The position numbers were made by a program, and so were the translations under genes. From Spirometra erinaceieuropaei (Eukaryota > Platyhelminthes > Cestoda > Diphyllobothriidea > Diphyllobothriidae), in assembly GCA_902702965.1 (NCBI GenBank), contig CACRXP010000048.1, forward strand, positions 774,994 to 838,993: a stretch of 64,000 nucleotides of DNA. The letters run 5' to 3'. The notes under the pieces were generated by a model. That model made no database searches and was not told where the DNA came from. It was given only the letters and a program-made list of their open reading frames with translations. How positions within the stretch are numbered: the stretch's first letter is position 1; each line of letters starts with the position of its first letter. This document shows positions 36,021 to 47,410 of this stretch, piece by piece.

Positions 36021-37060
36021 GAAGTTAACATTATATGCGACTCCACCTATCCAGTTGCTGACTACTTAATATTTCCCCACTAATGATGTTGTCAACAAAC
36101 TTGTTATGTTATAATCTGCAAAATCTTACATTTGAATAATTTTTACTGAAGGCCTCTTTTTGATGGCATATATTAAAGAAAGTGAAAATTCGTCCTTGGC
36201 CTTAATTAAGACAGATTTTCTGTGGGCCATGGGTCTAAAATAATTGACAATGTTTTGCAAATAGTTAATATTTACCTCTAAAATGACCGAGATTGGTCTA
36301 GATCGGAGTCCGATGGGCGTTTTCGGAAATGTGCACCTGTATGTCATGGCCACACACTCAAGTTATCAATATTGAAGTCCGGTTTTCAGACCTAGCTTCA
36401 GGCACATGCCGCGAAAATCGTGATCCGTGCCGTTCCTCATATTATATTTCTTGTGCAAAATAAATGTTAGAGTAACTTATTCACCAGCAGATGTGGTGGT
36501 ACGCCTAGTTGGGGGGTTTCGCCCTGTCAACTATCTGCGTCCTCTGCCACCGCCGGTCATCTTGCCTCTTTGGTAACATCGGTTCCAAGTTGGCGGAAGT
36601 CGAGGCTGCGGTAGATCCTGCACTAGCATTCTAAAACTGAAAACTGCCTCAAATGCTAGTTACTGTTCCTGTACTCATCCTGCTGTGGATCACACGCTGA
36701 ACATCGTCGTCAGTGGCGGGGGAATCGGTCACAATACTCAGCGCATTTGCAGTAGGATTAGCATAGAATATATGGAAGGTAAAATCTCCTGATGCATACG
36801 GTTTTTGCAGAATAAAGATGACGCATTTTGCGGTTTGAATTTATTGTCGATACAGACAACGTGAAGTTATTACACAATTCTGATTTATGACGCTTGATCA
36901 ATATTCCAACTTTGTTTGAACCATTCAGAGGGAAATTAAGAAGCACCTCTCAGATAGAGTTATCATGCGAATTTCGAAATACGTCAACGGGATTCGTATT
37001 AAGCTGTAAATCATTTTTAAAGATTAGAATTAACGAGGTGTTTAGGCTCCTGAGTACCCG
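35720..37060 (+). repeat. Diverged 2.2-kb-spaced repeat, first unit (copy B)
   Basis: Collinear with 5750-7080 and similar in length. It shows that the internal repeat existed before the 30-kb duplication. Confidence 0.7.
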
Positions 37061-37197
37061 CCAGCAATTTTCTTGTTGACGTTGAGAGTTAAAGTTGAGT
37101 GATAATATCTTAGAGCCGTGTTTGTCAAAAAAACGGTCACTAACCAGCATATTTTTAACTGAATCTTACCCATCATGTCTACGCTGACGCTCTGCTC

Positions 37198-37232
37198 CTG
37201 CACTAGCATTCTAAAACTAAAAAACTGCAAGC
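37198..37232 (+). repeat. Short local copy of an upstream segment (copy B only)
   Basis: About 30 bp here ('cctgcactagcattctaaa' and following bases) repeats the sequence at 36616-36650 nearly exactly. It replaces about 70 bp that copy A has at 7228-7295. Copy A has this segment only once, near 6645. Confidence 0.7.
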
Positions 37233-37239
37233 TATGCAA

Positions 37240-38375
37240 CGCATGATCTACAGTAGGTGAGCCAACTCATGAAATGTCGGCATAAATTCCGAATGCATTT
37301 TCAATTCGAGAAGATGAATTAAGTATGGTTGTTAAACTAGTCAGTCTGCAACATTATTTTATAATACTTTAGTTACCGCTAAATGCCTCCTTCCGAATTA
37401 ACTTCCATCTGTATGCATGCAAATGTACATTATGCACAAAATGACATAAAATAACAACGCAGTTTGCATTAATTTTTCTCATAGACTTTCGATGCCCCTG
37501 ACAGTCAAATGATATTCCATGGAAAACATATAGGAAACATATCAATTCTTTTGCCTTTTCCGTAGTAAACCACGTCAGTCTCCAGTGTTATACTCGAAAC
37601 AAGAGTATAATTCGGTTTTCAAATTTTATTCAGGTTCCAGGATATTTTTAAACCCGCTCTATTCTAACACTTGGATTCAGATTTTTCAAACTACAAGCGT
37701 ATATTTTCAATGTACGGATAACCGCACATTTCCGTATGATAATTAAGGGGGCAAATAGTGTTAATACAATTTAACAGTGGAGTTAAGCCATATTGTTAAC
37801 ATTACAAACCACATTGATAAATTCCTAGACATGCCGATTTATGAAGGGCCATTTCAAGGTATTTTAAATTCCGCCAATTATAAAATTCGTTTAGTAGATA
37901 TTATGTTTTTGAGGAAAACTCAGATACGGTTCCTAAAAATTTTAATGTGAAAATAGATTATGTCGGGCTCTTCAAAGCAGCATTAATGCATGGATTTCTA
38001 TGTGACTGTATGAATGTACATTTTTCAATCCTAAATTTCTAACGACTGAAAACATATTCTAATCTGAGAGGTATCCTACTAAATATCAAATGAACTCGGT
38101 CAGAAAAAGCCCCCATTCAAATTTCAATAACCAAAAGTGCCTGGACTATGCTGTAATTATGCTGAATTCTTATTAAACAGAAAGTGTTAACAAAAAAGCC
38201 TTGATAATCAAAGACGTATTTCAGCAAATTACTTAACTTTGCATGGATTATGCCGCAAGATAATCAATTTTGCAACCGCCCTAGGTGCTGCTTCCTACAT
38301 GAAAACGCATTTAGAATTACAACTAAAGTTTCGCGAGATTACTCACTCCCTGTATTTCAACATCAAAGTTAACGC
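37240..38375. repeat. Inverted-repeat-bounded element, copy B partner of 7305-8440
   Basis: Collinear with copy A. The tip reads 'ctacagtaggtgagcc', closer to the tips at 22535 and 29520 than the copy A version. Confidence 0.5.
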
Positions 38376-38775
38376 AACATAAGACAACATACATCCAGTT
38401 GCTGTGTACTTTGTATTACCCAATTAATGAGGTTAAACGCTGAGTGTTTCTGTTCAAATTGCAGTGTGTGTCCCTAAAATGACCGCCGTAGATGCAGTAT
38501 ACTAACATGTGTCTAGATCGACGTCCGGCGGTATGCCATGGACACACATTAAAGTTATCAACATTGAGGGTTTGTTCTCAGGTCTAACTGCAAGCGCATG
38601 CCGCGCCAATCGGGGTCCATGCCACTCCTCATATTTTATTTCTTCTGTACAATCTCTGACAGAATACGTTATTGGCAAGGGGATATGGTGGTACATCTTT
38701 GGTACAACTTTGTTCGAACCATACAGAGGTAAATTAAAAAAACACCCTTCAGGCATACTTACATTATGATATTTG
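38040..38775 (+). repeat. Diverged 2.2-kb-spaced repeat, second unit with internal deletion (copy B)
   Basis: Collinear with 8090-9175 but lacking about 320 bp: 'gtggtacatct' at 38690 runs straight into the 'caactttgttcgaacc' that copy A has at 9089. A short segment near 38513-38535 also differs from copy A. Confidence 0.7.
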
Positions 38776-41221
38776 AGTGTTGAGGAACAGTTGTGAAGAG
38801 CTCTCAGATGAGCATGTCTTCGGACACAGTGTTACCCGTTTCTGTCGTTTAAAACTATGAACAACAGAAAACATCCTGTCACGAAATGGAAGAAAGCTTT
38901 GGAAATCATACCAATGAGACTCATTGTATGCTGGCTAATCACAAGCTGTTTTACATTCAATATATTCTATCTGGAAAACACTTGCGTAACCGGCCGCTCA
39001 GTTATCGTGTCTAATGTTCGCTCATAACAACCGAAAACATTTCATCGAAAATCATCCCCCTCCCGAGCATATAAAACGAGTATTTTGGGCTGTCAAAATA
39101 TACAAAAACCTTATTCGCCTATGTGCAATAGATAGTTGTAAACGTTTATTTAACATGAACTATTTTAATAAGTAAGGGATATATAAAAGGCAAAAACGCC
39201 ATGCCGGGTGTTAAAATAAGCATGCTCGAGCTCATTATCGACAATCTACTAGTTACTAATGTACGTACAAGTGAACCGAATAACGAACGCATTAGATTGT
39301 GCAAAGATTAAATATTCCGAATAGCGTTTAGTAAATTTACAACAGCTCCTTAAATATTTTCATGAAACTTAAGTTAAAACGTACAAATTACTAGCCGTCA
39401 TTTACAAAATACTGAGGAAAAACATGCATGAACTAAAAAGAAGAAGGTATTGCATTTGTGTGCGTGCACAGCGTAATAATCTCCCTCCAGACCTTTATTT
39501 GCTTCTGCAAAGAAATCGATTTGAAGGCAGGTTTTCTTAAAAGCTACCTCACAAGATGCAGTTTGATTCAAATTTATATTTAGGCTCCCTTGTACTTATG
39601 ACAAATTTTTACTTCCAAAAGTCAATTATCATTATATATCCCATAATTAAATTTTTTCGTGATTTTCAACCTAATGCTATGCTATCGCGAGTCTAGGTAA
39701 ATTTTAGTTATTTTGATTGGTTTACAGTTTCCTTGTCAAGGATATTTGCCCTACCCTAATGTACAGTGACATTAGTTTGTGCATACGTCAATGCAACATG
39801 CCATGCAGAGTTTTGCTGCTCATGTTATGTTTGGTCAATGGGCACTACGCCTGTTCTTCACTACCTCGTATGTTTTACCTATGTTAATGCCTGCTGGCTC
39901 TTATTTTAACATAGAAATTCATTGATGGCAATTAAACTACTGATTTGAAAGTACATATAGATATCTAAACGTCTGCTTTGCACGCGGTGTAATTGTCTTG
40001 TTGCGATCAAATGTGTCAAGTTTCAGGCTAAAGAGCACACACGTTTTCTAACTATGTATTTAATCATTTGCTTTTCGTAAAATTCTTCCTAAGTCGTCCA
40101 ACTGAAACCAGACTCTTTCCAGAATCCTCATATTGTTGGGATTCTATCTCGATAGAGCTGCTATTTACTGATTGACATAAGCAGTGCGAAGTTACTCCCT
40201 GCCTGATCTTCTAAGTTTTATAGTTGTGTGTAACTGCGGCGACAAACAGTTTTTATAAGAAATAATGACAACGAAACTAGCAGAAAGTATTAATACAGCT
40301 GTCGACTGCTATCTTCGACCCGAACGCATCATTCTAATGAGATTGATTTCATTGCCCTGCAGACGTTGAGAATTGCCCGCGCGATAACGATATTATTCAA
40401 GTTGGCACTGTTGCTGCACACCTCATCAACCAAATTTCTTCGCTTATTATGACAGAAGGAGAATGTAAATTCATCAGACCATCTTATAACGCCAGCCTTC
40501 CTGACAGTACACGTGTTTATAATTGTCAAGCGCCCTGGCCAGTACTGTATAAGCGTTCTAGGGCCTACTCCTGTGATGTCGTCTGGAATAGTGTCATATG
40601 CACTCGGAATCAGGTATACTTTTCTCTGTAGTATATGCCTTACATTGTTTCCGAATGGTTTATTATAAAATAGGTTACACGTATTGTGAATCTCGACTTC
40701 ATTTAGGGTGGTACAAAAAGCTATGATATTGGGCCGGCTAAAAGTCGAGTTTTTTTCGAAATATCAAACTGGAATACGTCAACGTATGGGCCAAACATCA
40801 TAGGCGTTACCAAAATACATCACGCAGACTTTCTAACAGCCGCGCAAAAATTTCTGAATCCAAACCGACCAAAAAATGCTACACAACGGAAGCGGCCGGT
40901 GATGTCCATGAGGTCTATTCCCCTCAAACCAGTGCACTGCAAAATCTAGTCACTTTCCATCATTTAGAATTGTCACTCTTGTTAAATCCCGCATTATATC
41001 CTTCAGCTGCGTTTAGATAATAAAGTATTTGCATAAGGCTCTTGAGACAGGTTTTATCCTTGTTTGACTGAAAGTCCTCTTTATTTAGCTAGTAATGGAT
41101 AGGTAAAAAGAATGATTAGCAACCAGTTACTTTACTCCCTATGTTACCAAGGGCCAAATTATAAATGACATCTGCTTCAAGGTTCAATCTTTCCGTAATT
41201 TCAGTGTGGCACAAGTTCTTC

Positions 41222-42455
41222 TGCGAGGAAAGTTTGGAAATTTCATGCCAGCAGCCTGGTTAGTCACTGATCACTTCTCGCGATACCGACAACGCTGCTG
41301 TCTGGGGCAGATAAAAGAAGCAGTTTGTATGATAGACAGTTTTGAAGACGGTTTTGCTAAGCCCAGCCCGGGCGGTTGAGGCATGCATGGGACACTGACC
41401 GACCTTTGTCTAAATTTAATGATCAACCTGTTGCGAATTGTCTGCAAAAATGCCAAATTAGGCAACAGTGTGGTGAATTTTAAGAATGTAAACATTTGTC
41501 TTAGAGGATCCAGACGTGATGTGGCGTAATGTCAGACACCTGCGTGAAATCCACTTAGACTGATGGGGATACAACCGCCTGCATGGTAATGAGACTGACG
41601 ATGTCCAACGCCCTACTAGGTCTTTTAATCGACGATTATTTCATACGGGTTTGTAATATCCGGGTAAGGTCAGTGTGCGTTATTGTAGAGTATAGTTCCC
41701 TTCTGCCAAATTAATGGACACGTCATCTTTTGAGGAAAGAGATGGCACCATTTTCGACGTAGATTTTATAGTTCATAAGGAAATTGAAATTCACTGTAAA
41801 AATTGGTTTTCCCCAAGGACAACGCTGTTACTTCTAACTTTAAGTATAGATGAACTACAGTTTAGGGGTAAACATGTAAGAGCTCTACTATGCCCCCATC
41901 AACAAGCAAATGTGTCGTGCGTTAATTTGCAGTAAACACGCAAAGAAATTAATGTTTGTTTCGAAATATGTATCTGTCTAGAAAAATCGTAGACAGTACT
42001 TGAAGAATACATCGTGAAATAAGGATAAATTTTTTTGGCGATTATATGCAAAACAGCAGTGCTTCAGAAGGATAGCGAAAGCATAAAGCATAGCAGACTA
42101 AACTTCAATTTTTTACAATAGCGATTCGGTGTAAAGTAAGAATGTTGTTTTGGTTGTTTAGCGATATTGGTTATGTGTTCTGTCATTGTGCTCCCGTTGA
42201 AGAAGCACTGGAACAGTAAGTTCATGGTCGCATGACAGCCCAGGACTTTGAAGGAAAAAAAACCCATGTATACCACCTTTAATAGGCCTAATGATGGGTG
42301 AGCTAACCAAATATAAATGCCAAAGGGAAAAGCTAGCAGTCTACTTTCAATCGTCAGCTGTTCAAATAAGTTCTCCTGAGGATCAATTTTTAGAACTTAA
42401 CAGCAAATCACTATTCTTAAGTTCTTCTGCGACAAAATAGTTTGGAAATTTCATG
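41222..42455 (+). repeat. Local repeat array, first U-R unit (copy B)
   Basis: U spans 41222-41941 and R spans 41942-42430. The R that precedes U in copy A (11590-12074) is missing: the break is at the short motif 'ttcttctgc', which occurs at both ends of the lost segment. Bases 42431-42455 begin a second U, which is then interrupted by the LINE. Confidence 0.75.
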
Positions 42456-42472
42456 CTGCGATCATGCCTGAT

Positions 42473-45400
42473 CTAGCCGGCCTCGATGATGTCCCGAATT
42501 GTACCTCTCCACGCGTGACGATCCACGGCCGCAGATCTAGACTGTTCAACCCATTCCCTTCGCCAACGACGGAGACCGAATACCGAAGGTCCAAGAACCA
42601 CCTCCATGTCTTGACGGACAGTGTCGAGCCAGGTTTTGAACTGACCCCCTTTTCGACGCCTCTAATTAGGCAACTGTGCCGGATCGAGGGCAGTAACACT
42701 GAGCTCCTGAGGTGGACGATGAAGAACATGCCCGAACCACCCCAGTCGTCTTTCTTGGATGGCCTGAGTTATCCTCGCGATGTTGTCGCAGCGAGCGCGG
42801 ACTATCTCATTTGAGACGAAGTCGCTGAACTTCACTCGAAGGATGATCCTCAAGCAGTGGTGGTCAAATACCTCCAGTTTTCGCTCATCCGCCATACTCA
42901 AAGCCCAGCATTCACAACCGTAGAGAAGGACAGACCGGCCAGATGCACGGTACACGCGAATCTTAGTGGCGATGGATAGGTCACTTCGGTTCCACAGGCA
43001 TTTCCGAAGGCTTGAAAAAACCCAGCGGGCAGCATCGATTCGGGAGAAAATGTCGTCCTCACTCTGTCCATTAGGCAGCAGCCGCGCCCCGAGGTATTTA
43101 AAACTGTCCACTTCTTCAAGTTGACAGCCATCAATCCCCAGGGGTGCCTTCTCCTGGTCAGGAATGCAGCTTGAGAATACTTTGGTCTTCCCAGCGTTTA
43201 TGGACATACCGACTGATTTAGCGACCTCGTTCACTCGTGACACCACAGACTGCAGATCACCAAAACTTGAAGCAAGTAAGGCGATATCATCGGCATATTC
43301 GAGATCAGTCAGTCGATGTCCGGGTGCAAATTCAACACCGTCACTGTCGCGTAGGGCCCTCCCGAGGATCCAGTCAATAGCGTAGTTGAACAGTATGGGT
43401 GACAGTATACAACCCTGTCGGACGCCAGACCGAATACCGAACGGTTGGGAAAAATTGTTACGGACCAGGACTCTCGCAGTAGTGGAACGATAGTAGGCCT
43501 TGATCATAGCGATGATTTTGGCCGGTACACCATCTAGCGGCATTATCCGCCACAGGGACTCACGGTGAACGGAATCGAACGCGGCGGCAAAGTCAACGAA
43601 GCAGACGGCCGTCGGTTGTTGTTAGCTATGGCGAAATTCGAGAATGCGCCTCAGTGTGAATATCTGATCTACGCATCCACGTCCAGCACGAAATCCGGCT
43701 TGGTTGGGCCTCGTCCTTGAGTCACGCACAGGCTGGAATCGTCCGAGTAGGACAATAGCAAAGATCTTCGTAGCAACGTCGATGAGACTTATGCCGCGGT
43801 AGTTCTCGCATCTCGTCTTATCTCCCTTCTTGAGGACAGGTACAAGGATGCCTAAGCCCCAGTCATCAGGAAAAACTTCGTCTCTCCACGCGCGTTCAAT
43901 CACCTCATGGAGCCAGGGCGCGAGAGTGTCGACACAGGACTTAAAGATTTCAGCGGGTATACAGTCCTCTCCGGGTGCCTTATTGTTGCGCAACTTTCGT
44001 ATGGCATCGGCGACTTCTTCCTCGGAGGGGGGATCGCATGGCACTGCATAGGTAGGAGAGGGAAGAAACTCCGCTGAGGAGGAGAACAAGGGCGATGTAG
44101 GTTGGGTATCAAAGTTGAGATGGTGCTCAAAGTGCTCACACCAGCGCTCGACTTTGGCCGAGTTGTCAGCAATAAAGCCGCCGTTCACATCGCGAACAGA
44201 GTCACTCAGTGTAGAGGGCTTACCGCTAACTTGGCCGATCAGACGGTAGAGCTTTCGAGTGTCACCAACGTTCGAGGCCTGTTCCATGGATGTCGCTATT
44301 TCAGCCAAATATTGTTTCCGGTCATCCCTGGCCGATTTTGCCGTCATCTTCCGAAGTTGGCGGAAGTAGTCATCGTTGCGCGACCTGGCTCTAGCCGTCT
44401 GAGCAGACAACTGCAGGGTTCTTCCGCTGATCCAGTTACTGCGGCGTCGCTGGGTGTATCCAAGGATTTTCTCAGCAGCCCCATAGACCGATGTCTTCAG
44501 TGACGACCATTGGTTACTGACTTCTCCGTCGGCTCGGGCCGTAAAACAGGTCCGGATTTCTCTGCTTAGGGCCTCGGCAGTGCTGGCTTGCCGGATATTT
44601 GTGACATTGAGGCGTCTAGGACGTGGCATTTTTGGTGCGGATGAGAGGTGAACTTTCAGGCGTGTACGGACGAGGACATGATCCGACCCATGGGCGTTAC
44701 CAGTCTCGGCACCACGCATCGATCTGCTATCATGAACCCAGCTGCGGAACCTTGAGCTGACTAGTATGTAGTCAATCTGACTGGCCGTACGACCGTCGTT
44801 TGAATACCAGGTCAGCAGATGTCTTTTGCGATGCTAGGAGCATGTGTTGGTGACAAGCAGTCGGTTTCGATCAGCGAAGTTCAGCAATCTCTCACCATTT
44901 TCACATCGAGAACCAAGCCCAAAGCGGCCAAGAAGATGACTGGTTGTGGGGTCGCCAGGTCCAGTTCGACCATTCCAATCGCCAGCAACAATCAGCAGAT
45001 CGCGGCGAGGCAGTCTTTCAACTAGTGCTTGCAACTGAGAGTAAAACGCCTGTTCGGCAGCCGAAGTTGGTGCGTACACAGCGACGATGGAGATGTTCGT
45101 GAAGTGACCCTTCAGTTGCACGTAGGCCATCCGGTCATTTACTGGTTCCCAAGCAAGTAGCGCAAGCTCCGCTTGTTGTGATAAGGCGATCGCCACACCG
45201 TGTCGACCAGAGGAATCGCGGGGGCCGCTGTGGTACAGGGTGAAGTGGGATTCGACTCCCGGGATCTTTATTTCACGAGAGCTCGAGTCAGGGAGTCGTA
45301 CCTCACACAGACAGCAGACATCCACGTTGTACTGATGAAGGCTGCGTGCGGTCAGACTTTGGGTACCAGGGTCCAGGAACGTTCGTACATTCCAGCATCG

Positions 45401-45532
45401 AAAACCGAGAGTCCTTCCAAGATTGAGTAGTCCAGCTGGCATACTATTCGCCCGCACCACCGGACTAGGGTTACGGAGCGCGTCGGTTCCCGCGGACGCC
45501 GTAGCATGGGTCGTAGTGCTGTTATTGGACAT
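42473..45532 (-). pseudogene. LINE ORF: APE-type endonuclease plus reverse transcriptase, three in-frame stops
   Basis: One continuous frame encodes an endonuclease that nicks target DNA and a reverse transcriptase that copies the element RNA at the nick. Endonuclease motifs: WNVRT (residues 47-51), CEVRLPD (E78), YAPTS (153-157), GDWNGRTG (D185, N187), then QIDYIL and GSDHVLV. RT motifs: NYRGISLIDVATKIF, NQAGFRAGRGC, CFVDFAAAFDSV, GVRQGCILSPILF and the catalytic YADD at 43286-43297. The C-terminus has a Cys/His-rich stretch (HHCLRIILRV, GHVLHR) and RRWRREW. Stops at 44834-44836 (TAG), 43622-43624 (TAA) and 42662-42664 (TAG) split it into pieces of 232, 403 and 319 codons. I checked that the frame is kept across all three, so there is no frameshift. 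The start at 45532 is the first Met upstream of the endonuclease domain and is plausible, not certain. Confidence 0.92.
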
Positions 45533-45904
45533 GTTGCATGAGGTTTCTTGGGAATTTCGAATACGGGCGGGTCCCCAACAGCCGCTCGGATTGTTTGTTC
45601 GAGGTTGTCTCCTCTAGCGCTTTGGCTTAAAAACCTAACCACAAGGCAGCAGTGGCAAGTAAACTTATTTAATGGCGGTTTACGGTCGCCATGCCACAAT
45701 GCCGTCATTGTGCTTTGCGGCATTTTATAAGGCTTTCAGCTGTCCAGACTTCAGCCCACCGCACCCTGGTAGCAATGTCGCTGCTGGTCCGCGACTGCTT
45801 ATTCGTCAGACCTGGGTCTGCTTATTTCGCAGCTAACCTTCACTGAAGGTCGTCCCACTATCCGCCACATGTGGACGCGCCGGGTAGCCAGCAGCTAGGC
45901 TAAC
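45533..45904 (-). other. LINE 5' leader
   Basis: A GC-rich leader between the 18-bp repeats and the first Met. An overlapping minus-strand frame (45723-45352, 123 codons) runs through it into the endonuclease region in another frame. It has no recognisable domain, so I treat it as accidental. Internal promoter elements, expected for RTE elements, could not be identified. Confidence 0.6.
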
Positions 45905-45958
45905 GGGCAACCCGTCTTCCCGGGGCAACCCGTCTTCCCGGGGCAACCCGTCTTCCCT
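45905..45958. repeat. Three 18-bp tandem repeats at the LINE 5' end
   Basis: Units 45905-45922, 45923-45940 and 45941-45958 each read 'gggcaacccgtcttccc' plus one base; the last unit ends in t instead of g. They lie at the 5' extremity of the minus-strand element and directly abut host U-repeat sequence. Confidence 0.95.
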
Positions 45959-47410
45959 GTGCGAAATCCACTAAGACTGATGGAGATACAACCGCCTGTA
46001 TGGTAATGAGACTGACGATGTCCAACGCCCTACTAGGACTTTTAATCGACGACTATTTCATACGGGTTTGTAATATCCGGGTAACGTCAGTGTGCGTTAT
46101 TGTAGAGTATAGTTCCCTTCTGCCAAATTAATGGACACGTCATCTTTTGAGGAAAGAGATGTCACCATTTTCGACGTAGATTTTATAATTCAGTAGGAAA
46201 TTGAAATTCACTGTTAAAATTGGTTTTCCCCAAGGACAACGTTGTTACTTCTAACTTTAAGTATAGAGGAACTACAACTTAGGGGTAAACAGCTAAGAGC
46301 TCTAATATACCCCCATTAACAAGCAAAAGTGTCGTGCGTTAATTTGCAGTAAACACGCAAAGAAATTAATGTTTGTTTCGAAATATGTATCAGCCTAGAA
46401 AAATCGAAGACTTTACTTAAAGCATACATCGTGAAATAAGGATAAATTTTATTAGCGATTATATGCAAAACAGCAGTGCTTCAGAAGGAAAGCGAAAGCA
46501 TAAAGCATAGCAGACTAAACTTCAAAATTGTACAATAGCGATACGGTGTAAAGTAAGAATGTCGTTTTGGTTGTTTAGCCATATTAACCTGCTAATTGCG
46601 TAAAAGAGATCCTCGGAAGCCCAGGAAGAGATATGTGCAGTTATAGAAAATTCGAAAGCTTTGTAGTGACTGAACGACTATGAGGTCGGCTACGGCAATC
46701 TGTGCTGATGCGGCGACTGAATGTCAACAAATTACTTTTGTCAAAGGTGTCTCCGAAAATTATCAATTACCCATATGAGCCTTTTAAGCATGAAACGAAC
46801 TAATATACATTCCAGTTAGCAAACTTGATTTCTTTCTACATAGGACACCAACTACTTACTGCTTTATCGTCTTCTTAGCGACAAGTGGAAGTACTTTGAA
46901 TTTGTCTCTCCTAAATGCAGCGCGGTTTATATTTAACTTAACCTACTAATGAGTAATAGAGATATGTGCCCTATACCTAAAGGAAAATGATATTAAGTAG
47001 AGCATAAAATTTAAATGAACGGCATGCTTTGTCACTTACAATTACTTAGGATATGCTATCCGCAGCAGTATTGCTTTGAGCAGAAACACCTTCCCGGTTA
47101 TCAACCGATGAAAAGTACCCTGATGCATCGCACGTGAATGTTTTCTCTACTGACATCAAGGATAGTGTTGGGTATGTGTTCTGTCATTGTGCTCCCGTCG
47201 AACAGTACGTTCATGGTCGCATGACAGCCCAGGAATTTAAAGGAATAAAACCCATGTATACCACCTTTAATAGGCCTAATGATGGGTGAGCTAACGAAAT
47301 ATAAATGACAAAGGTAAACGCTAACAGTTTACTTTCAATCGTCAGCTGTTCAAATGAGTTCTCCTGAGGATCAATTTTTAGAACCTAACAGTAAATCACT
47401 CTTCTTAAAT
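45959..47410 (+). repeat. Local repeat array, second U-R unit after the LINE (copy B)
   Basis: Sequence resumes inside U at 'gtgcgaaatccactaag', which pairs with 41543 in the first copy B unit and 12394 in copy A, and continues to R near 46362. R is again split, by 46590-47165, the same insert as 13015-13605, and ends near 47410. About 290 bp of U (equivalent to 12102-12390) are absent at the LINE site. Confidence 0.75.

Larger units (their letters stand above)
42456..45958 (-). mobile_element. RTE-type LINE inserted in copy B
   Basis: A 3.5-kb GC-rich element in AT-rich DNA, absent from copy A. Reading on the minus strand there is a leader of about 426 nt (45958-45533) starting with three 18-bp repeats, then a single endonuclease-reverse transcriptase frame of 1,020 codons (45532-42473) with three in-frame stops, then only about 17 nt before host sequence resumes. 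No poly-A or simple-repeat tail and no target-site duplication are visible. The site lies inside a U repeat, of which about 290 bp are missing. Domain order, a single ORF and overall length fit the RTE clade of non-LTR retrotransposons. Confidence 0.9.

Noticed and set aside
42464..42814. Plus-strand frames across the LINE (for example 42464-42814, 44102-44503)
   Set aside because: They are antisense shadows of the endonuclease-RT frame, which has clear catalytic motifs on the minus strand.
45352..45723. 123-codon minus-strand frame as a LINE ORF1
   Set aside because: It overlaps the endonuclease in another frame and has no nucleic-acid-binding or coiled-coil features. RTE elements usually have one ORF.
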